The notes below the pieces were generated by a model, which did not search any database, was not told the DNA's origin, and saw only the letters and a program-made list of their open reading frames with translations. 63,663 nt of DNA from Lachnospiraceae bacterium (GTDB taxonomy: Bacteria; Bacillota; Clostridia; Lachnospirales; Lachnospiraceae). Positions 43,014 through 52,381 of the stretch are shown here, piece after piece. The stretch spans positions 1 through 63,663 of the forward strand of contig SVFO01000024.1 in NCBI GenBank assembly GCA_015056795.1, in the 5' to 3' direction. Position 1 is the stretch's first letter. The number at the start of each line of letters is the position of its first letter. Position numbers and translations under genes: made by a program.

Positions 43014-46000
43014 ATGGAAGGACAAATGGAACTGATTAGGGAGAAGGGACTGTATGATTCGCAGTTTGAGCATGATAATTGCGGTATCGGTGCCATCATT
43101 GACGTCAAGGGAAGAGTGAGCCATCAGCTGGTGGCAGATGCGCTTTCCATCGTGGAGAATCTGGAGCACCGCGCCGGTAAGGATGCGGAAGGAAAGACTG
43201 GTGACGGTGTTGGTATTTTAACGCAGATCCCTCACAAGTTTTTTGTAAAAAAATTAAAGGAGCAGGGCATTGCCTTACCTGGAAGACGCGGCTATGGCGT
43301 CGGAACTTTCTTCTTCCCACAGGGAGAGCTGGAGCGCAGACAGGCAAAGTCCTTGTTTGAAATTATCGTTAGAAAAGCTGGCCTGAAGATCCTTGGTTGG
43401 AGAGACGTTGAGACCGTACCTGACGTGCTTGGTACGCGTGCGAGAGAGTGTATGCCATGGATCAGTCAGGTGTTTATTGCGCGTCCTGATGAGGCAAAGA
43501 CCGATCTGGAATTTGACCGTAAGCTCTATGTCATCAGAAGAGAATTTGAGCAGAGCAGCGTCAGCACCTATATTCCTTCCCTGTCATGTCGTACCATCGT
43601 TTACAAGGGCATGTTCCTGGTAGGACAGCTTCGCACCTTCTTTAAGGATTTACAGGATACGGATTATGAATCCGCGATTGCCATGGTGCATTCGCGCTTT
43701 TCAACAAATACGACGCCTAGCTGGAATCGTGCGCATCCTAACCGCCTGATGGTGCATAATGGTGAAATCAATACGATTAAGGGCAATGCAGATAAGATGC
43801 TGGCACGCGAGGAGACCATGCATACCTCCGTATTTTCACGTGAGGATGAGACGAGTGTCTTCCCCGTGATTTCCCAGAGTGGCTCTGACTCTGCAATGCT
43901 GGATAATACCTTGGAGTTCCTGATGATGAGCGGCATGGAGCTGCCTCTTGCAGCCATGATCGCAATTCCGGAGCCCTGGCAGCATAATGACACGATCTCT
44001 CAGGAAGAGCGTGACTTTTATCAGTATTATGCAACGATGATGGAGCCTTGGGATGGCCCTGCATCCATCCTGTTCTCGGATGGTGACGTCATGGGTGCTA
44101 TTTTGGACAGAAACGGTCTTCGTCCTTCGAGATATTATGTCATGGATGATGGTCGCCTGATCCTGAGCTCTGAGGTTGGCGTGTTGCCGCTGGAGGAGAA
44201 GCATGTTCTGAAGAAGGAGCGTCTCCATCCCGGCAAGATGCTTTTGGTAGATACGATTGCTGGCAAGATTTATGAGGATGAGGAAATCAAGGCGAAATAT
44301 GCACATAAGGAGCCTTATGGTGAGTGGCTGGACAGCAATCTGTTAGAGCTTCATGACGTGAAGATTCCGAACCTTCGCGTGCCCTCCTACGATAAGACAG
44401 AGCGTGCACGCCTGCAAAAGGCCTTTGGTTATACCTACGAGAACTATCATGATTCCATTCGTACAATGGCATTAAATGGTTCTGAGCAGATCGGTGCGAT
44501 GGGCGTGGATACGCCAATTGCTGCACTGTCAAAAAAGCATCAGCCGCTGTTCTATTATTTCAAGCAGCTCTTCGCGCAGGTAACGAATCCGCCGATCGAC
44601 GCTGAACGTGAAAAGATCGTAACGGCAGGTACGGTTTATCTTGGCAAGAACGGTAATCTGTTGCAGGAGAAGCCCGAAAACTGTCATGTTTTGAAAATCA
44701 ACAATCCGATTCTTTCGGATCTTGACCTTTTGAAGATTGAGCATCTGAAGAAGGAAGGCTTCCATGTTGCGAAGGTGTCCATCCTTTTCTACAAGGGTAC
44801 GCCCATGAAGCAGGTGTTGAAGCACTTATATGTTGAGGTTGATAAGGCATATCAGGAGGGTGCGACCATTCTGATTCTTTCGGACAGAGGCGTGGATGAA
44901 AACCATGTGGCAATTCCTTCCCTGCTTGCCGTTTCCGCAGTTCATACGCATCTCGTTGAGACGAAGAAATGTACGGCAATCTCCTTGATTCTGGAGTCCG
45001 GTGAGCCGAGAGAGGTGCATCATTTCGCAACGCTGCTGGGCTATGGTGCTTCCGCAGTGAACCCTTATCTTGCGCATGCAACGATTGGTGAGCTGGTGGA
45101 GGAAGGCCTTCTGGAGAAGGACTTCTACGCGGCAGTGGAGGACTATGACAAGGCAGTATTGCAGGGTATCGTAAAGATCGCGTCGAAGATGGGTATTTCC
45201 ACGATCCAGTCCTATCAGGGCAGCAAAATTTTCGAGGCTATTGGTATTTCTGAGAGCGTTACGAATAAGTATTTCCCTGGCACGGTAAGCCGCGTTGGCG
45301 GTATCACGCTAGAGGACATCGGCAAGACCGTGGACAGTCAGCATAGCTTGGCATTTGATCCCCTGGGACTGTCCGTCAACCTGGAACTGACGGCAGCTGG
45401 CAGACATAAATCCAGAAGTCAGGGCGAGAATCACAGATATAATCCGCAGACGATTCATATGCTGCAGCTCTCCACGAGGGACGGCAATTATGATAAGTTT
45501 GTAGAATACACCAAGATGGCAGATGCCGAGGAGACGGGATATCTTCGTAGCCTCATGGACTTCAAGTTCCCTGCAGAGGGCGTTCCCATTGAGGAGGTAG
45601 AGAGCGAGGAGACAATCGTAACGCGCTTTAAAACGGGTGCAATGTCCTATGGTTCTATTTCAGAGGAAGCACATACGGCGCTTGCCATTGCCATGAATCA
45701 TCTTCACGGCAAGTCCAACAGTGGTGAGGGCGGTGAGAGCGATGAGAGAATTGCCTCCGCTGGCACGGCAAATGACAGAAGCTCTGCCATCAAGCAGGTG
45801 GCAAGCGGACGCTTTGGCGTAACGAGCCAGTATTTGGTAAGTGCAAAAGAGCTGCAGATCAAGATGGCACAGGGCGCAAAGCCTGGTGAGGGCGGCCATC
45901 TTCCTGGTAAAAAGGTGTACCCTTGGATTGCAAAGACGAGACATTCCACGCCTGGCGTGAGTTTGATTTCTCCTCCGCCTCATCATGACATTTATTCCAT

Positions 46001-47585
46001 TGAGGATTTGGCTCAGCTCATTTATGATTTGAAAAATGCAAATAAGAACGCGAGAATCTCCGTAAAGCTGGTTTCGGAGGCTGGTGTTGGTACCGTTGCA
46101 GCAGGTGTTGCAAAGGCTGGCGCAGAGGTGGTTTTGGTATCTGGCTATGATGGCGGTACTGGTGCTGCTCCCTTAAGCTCCATTCATAACGCGGGACTTC
46201 CTTGGGAGCTTGGTCTTGCAGAGGCGCATCAGACCTTGGTTGCAAACGGACTTCGTAATCAGGTTGTTCTGGAGACCGATGGTAAGCTGATGACTGGCCG
46301 TGACGTGGCAATCGCTGCGATTCTCGGCGCAGAGGAATTTGGTTTTGCAACGGCTCCCCTTGTGACGCTGGGCTGCGTCATGATGAGAGTATGTCATCAG
46401 GATACCTGCCCCATGGGTATTGCAACGCAGAATCCTGAGCTCAGAAAGCGCTTTGCAGGCAAGCCAGAATATGTTGAGAATTTCATGAGATTTATCGCGA
46501 GACAGGTTCGCGAATACATGGCAAAGCTTGGTATACGAAGGCTCAGTGAGCTGGTAGGGCGCACGGATCTTTTGGTACCGAAATTTGATGGCAAGAAGGG
46601 ATTAGAGGGTGTTGTTTCCGCAGAGGATAAGATTGATCTCGAGAGAATTTTGATGGATATGTCTGGCGTGAGCCGCGAGGAGCAGACCTTCCATGCGGAA
46701 AAGCGTTATGATTTCAAGCTGGAACAGACGAAGGATGAAAGTGTTCTGTTGTCCTCAAAGGCCATTCAGACGGCCCTGAAAAAGGGAACGCCTTGCGAAT
46801 TGTCCCTCAAGATTAAGAATGTCGACAGAACCTTTGGTACGCTTCTTGGCGCTGAGATTACGAGAAAGCATCCGCAGGGACTTCCTGAGGACACCATTGT
46901 TGTAGATTGCCTTGGAGCAGGCGGACAGAGCTTTGGTGCATTCCTGCCAAAGGGTCTTACCCTGAAGCTGACAGGTGATGGCAACGATTATTTTGGTAAG
47001 GGTCTGTCTGGCGGTAAGCTGATTGTGAAGGCACCTGAGGATGCCAAGTATGATCCTTCTGAAAATATTATCATCGGTAACGTTGCACTGTATGGTGCAA
47101 CCTCTGGTGAAGCATATATTGCAGGTATGGCAGGTGAGCGTTTCTGCATTCGTAACTCTGGCGTAACGGCAGTTGCAGAGGGCGTCGGTGAGCATGGATG
47201 TGAATACATGACTGGTGGACGCGTTGTCATTCTTGGACCGACAGGAAAGAACTTTGCAGCTGGTATGAGCGGCGGCGTGGCCTATGTTCTGGATGAGGGC
47301 AACAAGCTGTATCGGAACCTCAACAAGCAGCTCGTGAACATGGAGAGCGTTGACAATAAGGCAGATCGCGAGGAGCTTCACAGAATTTTGGAGAAGCATG
47401 TCGAAGCGACGGGTTCGAAGAAGGGTCAGAAGATCTTGGCTGATTTTGACGCGCAGGTAGCGCATTTTAAGAAGATCATTCCTGCAGATTACAAGGAGAT
47501 GTTAAAGCTCACCGCGAAGAACGAGGAGCTTGGCATGAGCCATGAGGAAGCGCAGATCGAGGCCTTCACGGAGATGACGAAGTAG
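43014..47585 (+). CDS. gltB: Glutamate synthase large subunit
   Basis: 1523 aa, full length. The N-terminal glutaminase nucleophile is Cys23 in DNCGIGAI, after a 22-residue propeptide. GRVSHQLVADALSIVENLEHR follows, then a central domain, the FMN/iron-sulfur synthase domain (AMSYGSISEEAHTALA and GEGGHLPGKKVYPWI, with Cys-rich GCVMMRVCHQDTCPMGIATQ), and the C-terminal beta-helix (GGKLIVKAPEDA). It transfers the glutamine amide to 2-oxoglutarate. GGGAGGATTTACC precedes the ATG. It follows the two-hairpin leader and is 34 bp before gltD. Confidence 0.98.
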   Translation: MEGQMELIREKGLYDSQFEHDNCGIGAIIDVKGRVSHQLVADALSIVENLEHRAGKDAEGKTGDGVGILTQIPHKFFVKKLKEQGIALPGRRGYGVGTFFFPQGELERRQAKSLFEIIVRKAGLKILGWRDVETVPDVLGTRARECMPWISQVFIARPDEAKTDLEFDRKLYVIRREFEQSSVSTYIPSLSCRTIVYKGMFLVGQLRTFFKDLQDTDYESAIAMVHSRFSTNTTPSWNRAHPNRLMVHNGEINTIKGNADKMLAREETMHTSVFSREDETSVFPVISQSGSDSAMLDNTLEFLMMSGMELPLAAMIAIPEPWQHNDTISQEERDFYQYYATMMEPWDGPASILFSDGDVMGAILDRNGLRPSRYYVMDDGRLILSSEVGVLPLEEKHVLKKERLHPGKMLLVDTIAGKIYEDEEIKAKYAHKEPYGEWLDSNLLELHDVKIPNLRVPSYDKTERARLQKAFGYTYENYHDSIRTMALNGSEQIGAMGVDTPIAALSKKHQPLFYYFKQLFAQVTNPPIDAEREKIVTAGTVYLGKNGNLLQEKPENCHVLKINNPILSDLDLLKIEHLKKEGFHVAKVSILFYKGTPMKQVLKHLYVEVDKAYQEGATILILSDRGVDENHVAIPSLLAVSAVHTHLVETKKCTAISLILESGEPREVHHFATLLGYGASAVNPYLAHATIGELVEEGLLEKDFYAAVEDYDKAVLQGIVKIASKMGISTIQSYQGSKIFEAIGISESVTNKYFPGTVSRVGGITLEDIGKTVDSQHSLAFDPLGLSVNLELTAAGRHKSRSQGENHRYNPQTIHMLQLSTRDGNYDKFVEYTKMADAEETGYLRSLMDFKFPAEGVPIEEVESEETIVTRFKTGAMSYGSISEEAHTALAIAMNHLHGKSNSGEGGESDERIASAGTANDRSSAIKQVASGRFGVTSQYLVSAKELQIKMAQGAKPGEGGHLPGKKVYPWIAKTRHSTPGVSLISPPPHHDIYSIEDLAQLIYDLKNANKNARISVKLVSEAGVGTVAAGVAKAGAEVVLVSGYDGGTGAAPLSSIHNAGLPWELGLAEAHQTLVANGLRNQVVLETDGKLMTGRDVAIAAILGAEEFGFATAPLVTLGCVMMRVCHQDTCPMGIATQNPELRKRFAGKPEYVENFMRFIARQVREYMAKLGIRRLSELVGRTDLLVPKFDGKKGLEGVVSAEDKIDLERILMDMSGVSREEQTFHAEKRYDFKLEQTKDESVLLSSKAIQTALKKGTPCELSLKIKNVDRTFGTLLGAEITRKHPQGLPEDTIVVDCLGAGGQSFGAFLPKGLTLKLTGDGNDYFGKGLSGGKLIVKAPEDAKYDPSENIIIGNVALYGATSGEAYIAGMAGERFCIRNSGVTAVAEGVGEHGCEYMTGGRVVILGPTGKNFAAGMSGGVAYVLDEGNKLYRNLNKQLVNMESVDNKADREELHRILEKHVEATGSKKGQKILADFDAQVAHFKKIIPADYKEMLKLTAKNEELGMSHEEAQIEAFTEMTK

Positions 47586-47619
47586 TGGAATAGAGTTAGT
47601 TGGTTAGGAGGATGCCAGG

Positions 47620-49104
47620 ATGGGTAAGGCGACAGGTTTTTTGGAATATGAGAGAGTGGATGGACCGGTGACGAAGGAAGCGGAGCGCGTGAAGGACTTT
47701 CATGAGTTTCACGGAAAGCTATCGCTTGAAGAGCAGAAGAAGCAGGCGGCGAGGTGTATGGATTGCGGCGTGCCGTTTTGTCAGGCAGGGTTAATGATTG
47801 CAGGAATGGCATCGGGCTGTCCGTTACATAATTTGGTGCCAGAGGTCAATGATTTGGTCTATCAGGGGCGTTTGGAGCAGGCTTATCAGAGACTTTCCGT
47901 AACGCATAGTTTTCCAGAGTTTACCTGCAGGGTTTGTCCCGCGCTTTGCGAGGCGGCATGTACCTGTGGACTGCATGATGCACCGGTTGCGACGAAGGAA
48001 AATGAGAAGACGGTGATTGAGTATGCATATGAGCATGGTCTGGTAAAGGAGGAAGCTCCGAAGGTTCGTACAGGGAAGAAGGTAGCAGTGGTTGGAAGTG
48101 GTCCCTCCGGACTTGCAGCAGCACAGCTTTTGAATAGGCGCGGACATGATGTGACGGTGTATGAGAGAAAGGATCGCGTGGGTGGTCTGCTTCGCTATGG
48201 CATTCCCAACATGAAGCTGGAAAAGTCCGTGATTGATCGTCGCGTGAAGCTTATGGAGGAGGCTGGTGTCAAATTTGTCGTGAATGCGGATGTTGGTGCC
48301 TCTCTCCCCGTAGCACAGCTTGAGGAAGAATATGATGCCATCATTTTGGCTTGTGGCGCATCCCGCCCCAGAGACATTAACGCTCCTGGAAGAGATGCAA
48401 AGGGGATCTATTTTGCAGTGGATTTCCTTGGACAGGTGACGAAGAGTCTTTTGGATTCTGATTTCAAGAAGGTACCCTACGAGCTTGCAAAGGATAAGGA
48501 TGTCATTGTCATTGGTGGCGGCGATACGGGTAATGACTGTGTTGGCAGCTGTATCCGCCTTGGCGCGAGATCCGTGACGCAGCTAGAGATGATGCCAAAG
48601 CCCTCTGAGACGCGTCTTCCTTCGAATCCATGGCCAGAATGGCCGAGAATCCTGAAGGTGGATTATGGTCAGGAGGAAGCGATTTGGAAGTTTGGTGAGG
48701 ATCCCAGAGTATATCAGACGACCGTGAAGGAATTCATCAAGGATGCGAAGGGCAATCTGAAGGAGGTTGTTCTCGTATCTCTCGAAGCAAAGAAGGATGA
48801 GAAGACAGGACGCATGAACATGGTTCCTGTTGCAGGCTCGGAGAAGACCGTTCCGGCACAGCTCGTTTTGATTGCAGCGGGCTTCCTTGGAAGCGAGTCC
48901 TATGTCACGGAAGCGTTTGGCGTAGAAGTTGACGGAAGGACGAATGTCAAGACGAAGCCCTGCGGATACCGTACCTCAAAGGCAAAGATTTTTACCGCAG
49001 GAGACATGCATCGTGGACAGTCCTTAGTGGTATGGGCCATCGCAGAAGGAAGAGGTGCTGCGAAGGAAGTGGACGCTGCACTGATGGGATATACGAATCT
49101 ATAA
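47620..49104 (+). CDS. gltD: Glutamate synthase small subunit
   Basis: 494 aa. An N-terminal iron-sulfur domain has CMDCGVPFCQ, GCPLHN and CRVCPALCEAAC. An FAD-binding fold follows (VAVVGSGPSGLAAAQLLNRRG) and an NADPH-binding fold (VIVIGGGDTGNDCVGSCIR). It passes electrons from NAD(P)H to GltB. TTAGGAGGATGCC precedes the ATG. It is co-transcribed with gltB and followed by a terminator. Confidence 0.97.
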   Translation: MGKATGFLEYERVDGPVTKEAERVKDFHEFHGKLSLEEQKKQAARCMDCGVPFCQAGLMIAGMASGCPLHNLVPEVNDLVYQGRLEQAYQRLSVTHSFPEFTCRVCPALCEAACTCGLHDAPVATKENEKTVIEYAYEHGLVKEEAPKVRTGKKVAVVGSGPSGLAAAQLLNRRGHDVTVYERKDRVGGLLRYGIPNMKLEKSVIDRRVKLMEEAGVKFVVNADVGASLPVAQLEEEYDAIILACGASRPRDINAPGRDAKGIYFAVDFLGQVTKSLLDSDFKKVPYELAKDKDVIVIGGGDTGNDCVGSCIRLGARSVTQLEMMPKPSETRLPSNPWPEWPRILKVDYGQEEAIWKFGEDPRVYQTTVKEFIKDAKGNLKEVVLVSLEAKKDEKTGRMNMVPVAGSEKTVPAQLVLIAAGFLGSESYVTEAFGVEVDGRTNVKTKPCGYRTSKAKIFTAGDMHRGQSLVVWAIAEGRGAAKEVDAALMGYTNL

Positions 49105-49125
49105 AATTGCATAGCAGACAAAAGG

Positions 49126-49160
49126 AAACGGGTGGCTAATCGTCACCCGTTTTGTTATTA
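49126..49160 (+). terminator. Terminator of gltBD
   Basis: 11-bp stem AAACGGGTGGC (49126-49136) / GTCACCCGTTT (49142-49152), one G-U pair, 5-nt loop, then TGTTATTATAT. Confidence 0.85.
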
Positions 49161-49222
49161 TATAGTTAGAGAATCAGCGTATTATAATTTCCTGATCCTG
49201 GACGAAGAGAGGAACATGCCTC

Positions 49223-50611
49223 ATGGCACGCAAGAATAAAGGAGCTTTCATTGTGAAGGAAAATAAATCTGCTATGATGCTTATGACAGAAGGAGATCCC
49301 GTTAAGCTGCTCCTTCTGTTTTCAGTACCGATGTTGATCGGTAATATTTTTCAACAGCTATATAATTTGGTGGACTCCATTATCGTGGGGCAGTTTGTCG
49401 GTGCGGATGCCCTGGCAGCCATTGGCGCAACGGGTTCCATAACTTTTTTGTTTTTTGCGTTGTGCAACGGAATTGGCAGCGGCGGAGGGATCATTACCTC
49501 TCAGCTTTTTGGCAAGGGGGATGAAGGCGCGGTCAAGAGTTGTATTGCTAATACGGGTTATATTATGATTGTGTTTCCGATGATCGTCGGCATGATGGCG
49601 TTCTTTTTGTCCGTGCCAGTGCTGAGTCTATTGGATACGCCTGAAGCGATTATGGCGGATGCCGTTGCTTACATGAGAATTATGTGTATTGGAATTGCTT
49701 TTGTATCCCTGTACAATTATGCTTCTTCCATGCTGCGGGCCCTCGGAGATTCCAAAACGCCATTGTTTTTCCTCATCTTTTCCTGCCTGTTAAATACCGT
49801 GTTGGACATCCTGTTTGTTTATACGTTTCATATGGGTGTTCGCGGTGCAGGAGTCGCAACGGTGATTTCTCAGTTTGTCTCTGGAATTAGCTGTTTGGTA
49901 TATGCCATCAAGAAAAACAGCTATTTCAAGCTGACGCGCGAGGACATGCGATTCAACAGGGAAATCGCTAGGAATGTCCTGAAACTGGGCGTGCCGCTTT
50001 CCCTGCAGTTTTCGCTGATTGCGATTTCTTGTATGGCGTTGCAGAGAGTGGTCAATTCCTTCGGTGAGGTGACGGTTGCCGCATTTACGGCGACAAGTAG
50101 AATTGAGCAGATCATTCACCAACCATATCAGACCCTGGGAGCCGCATTGTCCACCTATACGGGACAGAACTATGGCGCAAAGAAGATGGATCGGGTAAAG
50201 GCCGGGTATCATAAGGGGTTGCTACTCATGCTATTGTTTTCCGTGCTGATGCTTCCACTCATGCAGTTCTTTGGACAGGGCATCATACGAATCTTTGTCA
50301 GTGAAGAGCCTGTGATTCAGATGGGGGCTAAGGCACTCCAAATTACGAGCTTATTTTATGTGATGCTTGGATTGATTTATGTGGTCAGGGGCGTTCTGAA
50401 TGGTTTGGGAGATGCCGTATTTGCCATGTTTAACGGAATCGTGGAGGTCTTTGGAAGATTTATCGTACCCGTGGTCATGGTTGGGCTCCCTGCAGTCGGA
50501 CTTTGGGGCATTTGGTGGTCTGTCGGCATTGTTTGGGCAATCAGCGGTGCAACGGCAGTCATGCGATATTGGTATTTCAAATGGAAAATCCAGAGGCGAA
50601 TGCAACAGTAA
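49223..50611 (+). CDS. MATE family efflux transporter
   Basis: 462 aa with 12 membrane segments. LLLLFSVPMLIGNIFQQLYN and VDSIIVGQFVGADALAAIGA are classic NorM/DinF-type openings, repeated at the start of the second half (VLKLGVPLSLQFSLIAISC). It is only distantly similar to the MATE protein at 172. It lies directly before a two-component/ABC module, so export of an antimicrobial compound is possible but unproven. The start has GAGAGGAAC upstream. Its terminator hairpin contains the promoter of the next gene. Confidence 0.94.
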   Translation: MARKNKGAFIVKENKSAMMLMTEGDPVKLLLLFSVPMLIGNIFQQLYNLVDSIIVGQFVGADALAAIGATGSITFLFFALCNGIGSGGGIITSQLFGKGDEGAVKSCIANTGYIMIVFPMIVGMMAFFLSVPVLSLLDTPEAIMADAVAYMRIMCIGIAFVSLYNYASSMLRALGDSKTPLFFLIFSCLLNTVLDILFVYTFHMGVRGAGVATVISQFVSGISCLVYAIKKNSYFKLTREDMRFNREIARNVLKLGVPLSLQFSLIAISCMALQRVVNSFGEVTVAAFTATSRIEQIIHQPYQTLGAALSTYTGQNYGAKKMDRVKAGYHKGLLLMLLFSVLMLPLMQFFGQGIIRIFVSEEPVIQMGAKALQITSLFYVMLGLIYVVRGVLNGLGDAVFAMFNGIVEVFGRFIVPVVMVGLPAVGLWGIWWSVGIVWAISGATAVMRYWYFKWKIQRRMQQ

Positions 50612-50629
50612 AAGCCTTTGATAAACAAC

Positions 50630-50658
50630 TTGCACCTGTCTTGGGAATGCGTTATAGT
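50630..50658 (+). promoter_or_regulatory. Promoter of the response regulator gene, inside the upstream terminator
   Basis: TTGCAC (50630-50635), 17 bp, TATAGT (50653-50658). The -35 overlaps the 5' arm and the -10 lies in the loop of the MATE terminator hairpin. Confidence 0.7.
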
Positions 50659-50686
50659 ATCCTAAGACAGGTGTTTTTGTATTTTG
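50633..50686 (+). terminator. Terminator of the MATE gene
   Basis: 14-bp stem CACCTGTCTTGGGA (50633-50646) / TCCTAAGACAGGTG (50660-50673) with one G-U pair and a 13-nt loop, followed by TTTTTGTATTTT. Confidence 0.82.
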
Positions 50687-50709
50687 TAAGGAATGATGGG
50701 ATAAACGCT

Positions 50710-51396
50710 ATGAATCAATCGAAGAGATTATTGCTCGTAGAGGATGATAACGAAATACGCGATTTGCTTTGCACGTTTCTCACGGATAACGGCTATCAGA
50801 CAGATACGGCCGTCAATGGCATGGATGGTCTGAAAAAGGCACTTAGCATGGAATATGACTTGATACTTCTTGACATTATGTTGCCCTATAAGAGCGGAGA
50901 TCAGGTGCTGAAGGAGCTGCGGGAGAGATCCAATGCCCCCGTGATTGTGCTCTCCGCGAAGGATATGGTGCAGACAAAGATTGACGTCATAAGAATCGGT
51001 GCGGATGACTATGTTACGAAGCCCTTTGACTTGGGGGAGGTGCTGGTCCGAATCGAGGCATTGCTTCGAAGAAGCGGCAGACGCAGTGACGATACGGAGA
51101 TCCTCACGCATAAGAATTTAAGCCTTCACGTCAAGGAAGGCAGAGCTTTTTTAAATGGCAAGGAGCTGTCGCTGACTGTGAAGGAATATGCGATTTTGCA
51201 ACTGCTATTGTCCAATCCAAATAAGATTTTTTCACGCTCCAATATCTTTGATTCCCTCTGGGAGGAGGACAGCGGAAACTATGATGATAACGCCGTTAAG
51301 GTGCATATGAGTAACCTTCGCAGCAAGCTCGCGGCTCAGGATACGGAGGAATATATTGAAACGGTATGGGGAATGGGTTACAGACTCGCAAATTAA
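50710..51396 (+). CDS. OmpR/PhoB-family response regulator
   Basis: 228 aa. The receiver domain has the acidic pair in LLLVEDD, phosphorylation site Asp55 in LLDIMLPY and Lys in VTKPFD. The C-terminal winged helix shows LSLTVKEYAILQLLL and VKVHMSNLRSKL. The start is ATG 50710; a much longer open frame running back into the MATE gene is not used. It precedes an ABC transporter and a histidine kinase, resembling bacitracin/lantibiotic-sensing modules. Two 11-bp direct repeats before the ABC gene are a likely target. Confidence 0.93.
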   Translation: MNQSKRLLLVEDDNEIRDLLCTFLTDNGYQTDTAVNGMDGLKKALSMEYDLILLDIMLPYKSGDQVLKELRERSNAPVIVLSAKDMVQTKIDVIRIGADDYVTKPFDLGEVLVRIEALLRRSGRRSDDTEILTHKNLSLHVKEGRAFLNGKELSLTVKEYAILQLLLSNPNKIFSRSNIFDSLWEEDSGNYDDNAVKVHMSNLRSKLAAQDTEEYIETVWGMGYRLAN

Positions 51397-51412
51397 CAAA
51401 GATTAAGGCGCG

Positions 51413-51446
51413 TCTTAACCTTTTCTAAACATTTCTTGGATATACT
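51413..51446 (+). promoter_or_regulatory. Response-regulator box and promoter of the ABC/kinase operon
   Basis: Direct repeats TCTTAACCTTT (51413-51423) and TCTAAACATTT (51424-51434) match at 9 of 11 positions with an 11-bp period, as for PhoB-type regulators. They occupy the -35 region; the -10 TATACT is at 51441-51446 with no good -35 hexamer, suggesting an activator-dependent promoter. Confidence 0.7.
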
Positions 51447-51472
51447 GGCTTCATAACAAGGAGGAAGAAGCC

Positions 51473-52381
51473 ATGGATTATGTTATGGAACTAGAAGGAC
51501 TGAGCAAAAGCTACGGCGGGAAAAAGGTCGTGGACAGCTTTTCGCTCAAAATGGAAAAGGGTCACATTTATGGACTCATTGGACCCAATGGTGCTGGAAA
51601 AACCACAGTCATGAAAATGATGGCAGGGCTGACGGGGGCAGACGAAGGAAGCATTCGTTTCTTCGGATCAGAGGATCTTGACAAGATGCGCGATCGTATC
51701 AGCTTCATCATTGAGGAGCCCTACATGGACATGAACATGACGGCGCGTCAGAACATGGAATACATGCGTCTCTTGCGTGGTATTCCGGACAAGAAGCGTA
51801 TTGATGAATTGCTCGCGTTCGTCGGATTGGAAAACACAGGGAAAAAGCCTGCAAAGAACTTTTCACTTGGCATGCGGCAGCGTCTCGGACTTGCCATGTC
51901 GATTCTGCCTGGACCTGAAATCATGGTGCTGGATGAGCCAATTAATGGATTGGATCCTGAAGGCATCATTGATATTCGTAAGATGTTAAAGGAGCTGGTA
52001 AGCAGCAAAAACATGACCATCCTGATTTCCAGTCATATCCTGAAGGAGCTGTCAGAGCTTTGTACGGATTATGCGATCATCAGGGATGGAAAGCTTGTTG
52101 AAGAGCTTTCACATGAGGAGCTATTGCAAAAGACGCATACGCGCCTTGCTCTTCAGACGGATGACGTCGCAAGGACGGCAACGATTTTGGAAGACAATTT
52201 GAAGCTTCATGATTATAAAATCACCCATGAAAATGTGATTCTCATCTATGAACAGTTAGATGATCTCAAACGGATTTCAAAGACGGTTACGGATCACGGA
52301 TTGATCATTACCCGTTTTAATCTGGAAGGGGAATCCCTTGAGGAGTACTATATTGGGAAGGTGGGTGAAAATCATGAATAA
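51473..52381 (+). CDS. BcrA-type ABC transporter ATP-binding protein
   Basis: 302 aa. Walker A LIGPNGAGKTTV, signature FSLGMRQRLGLAMSIL, Walker B IMVLDEPINGLDPEGI and switch ISSHIL. The LGMRQRLG signature and length are those of BcrA/lantibiotic-immunity exporters. AAGGAGGAAG precedes the ATG. It overlaps its permease gene by 8 bp. Together with the regulator and kinase it probably provides peptide-antibiotic detoxification. Confidence 0.94.
   Translation: MDYVMELEGLSKSYGGKKVVDSFSLKMEKGHIYGLIGPNGAGKTTVMKMMAGLTGADEGSIRFFGSEDLDKMRDRISFIIEEPYMDMNMTARQNMEYMRLLRGIPDKKRIDELLAFVGLENTGKKPAKNFSLGMRQRLGLAMSILPGPEIMVLDEPINGLDPEGIIDIRKMLKELVSSKNMTILISSHILKELSELCTDYAIIRDGKLVEELSHEELLQKTHTRLALQTDDVARTATILEDNLKLHDYKITHENVILIYEQLDDLKRISKTVTDHGLIITRFNLEGESLEEYYIGKVGENHE

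Noticed and set aside
46755..47465. 236-codon open frame antisense to the gltB 3' end
   Set aside because: It lies wholly opposite a conserved glutamate synthase domain and has no start signal or recognisable domain.
50503..50709. Long N-terminal extension of the response regulator into the MATE gene
   Set aside because: The extension overlaps the MATE coding region and a terminator. The receiver domain begins normally right after ATG 50710.
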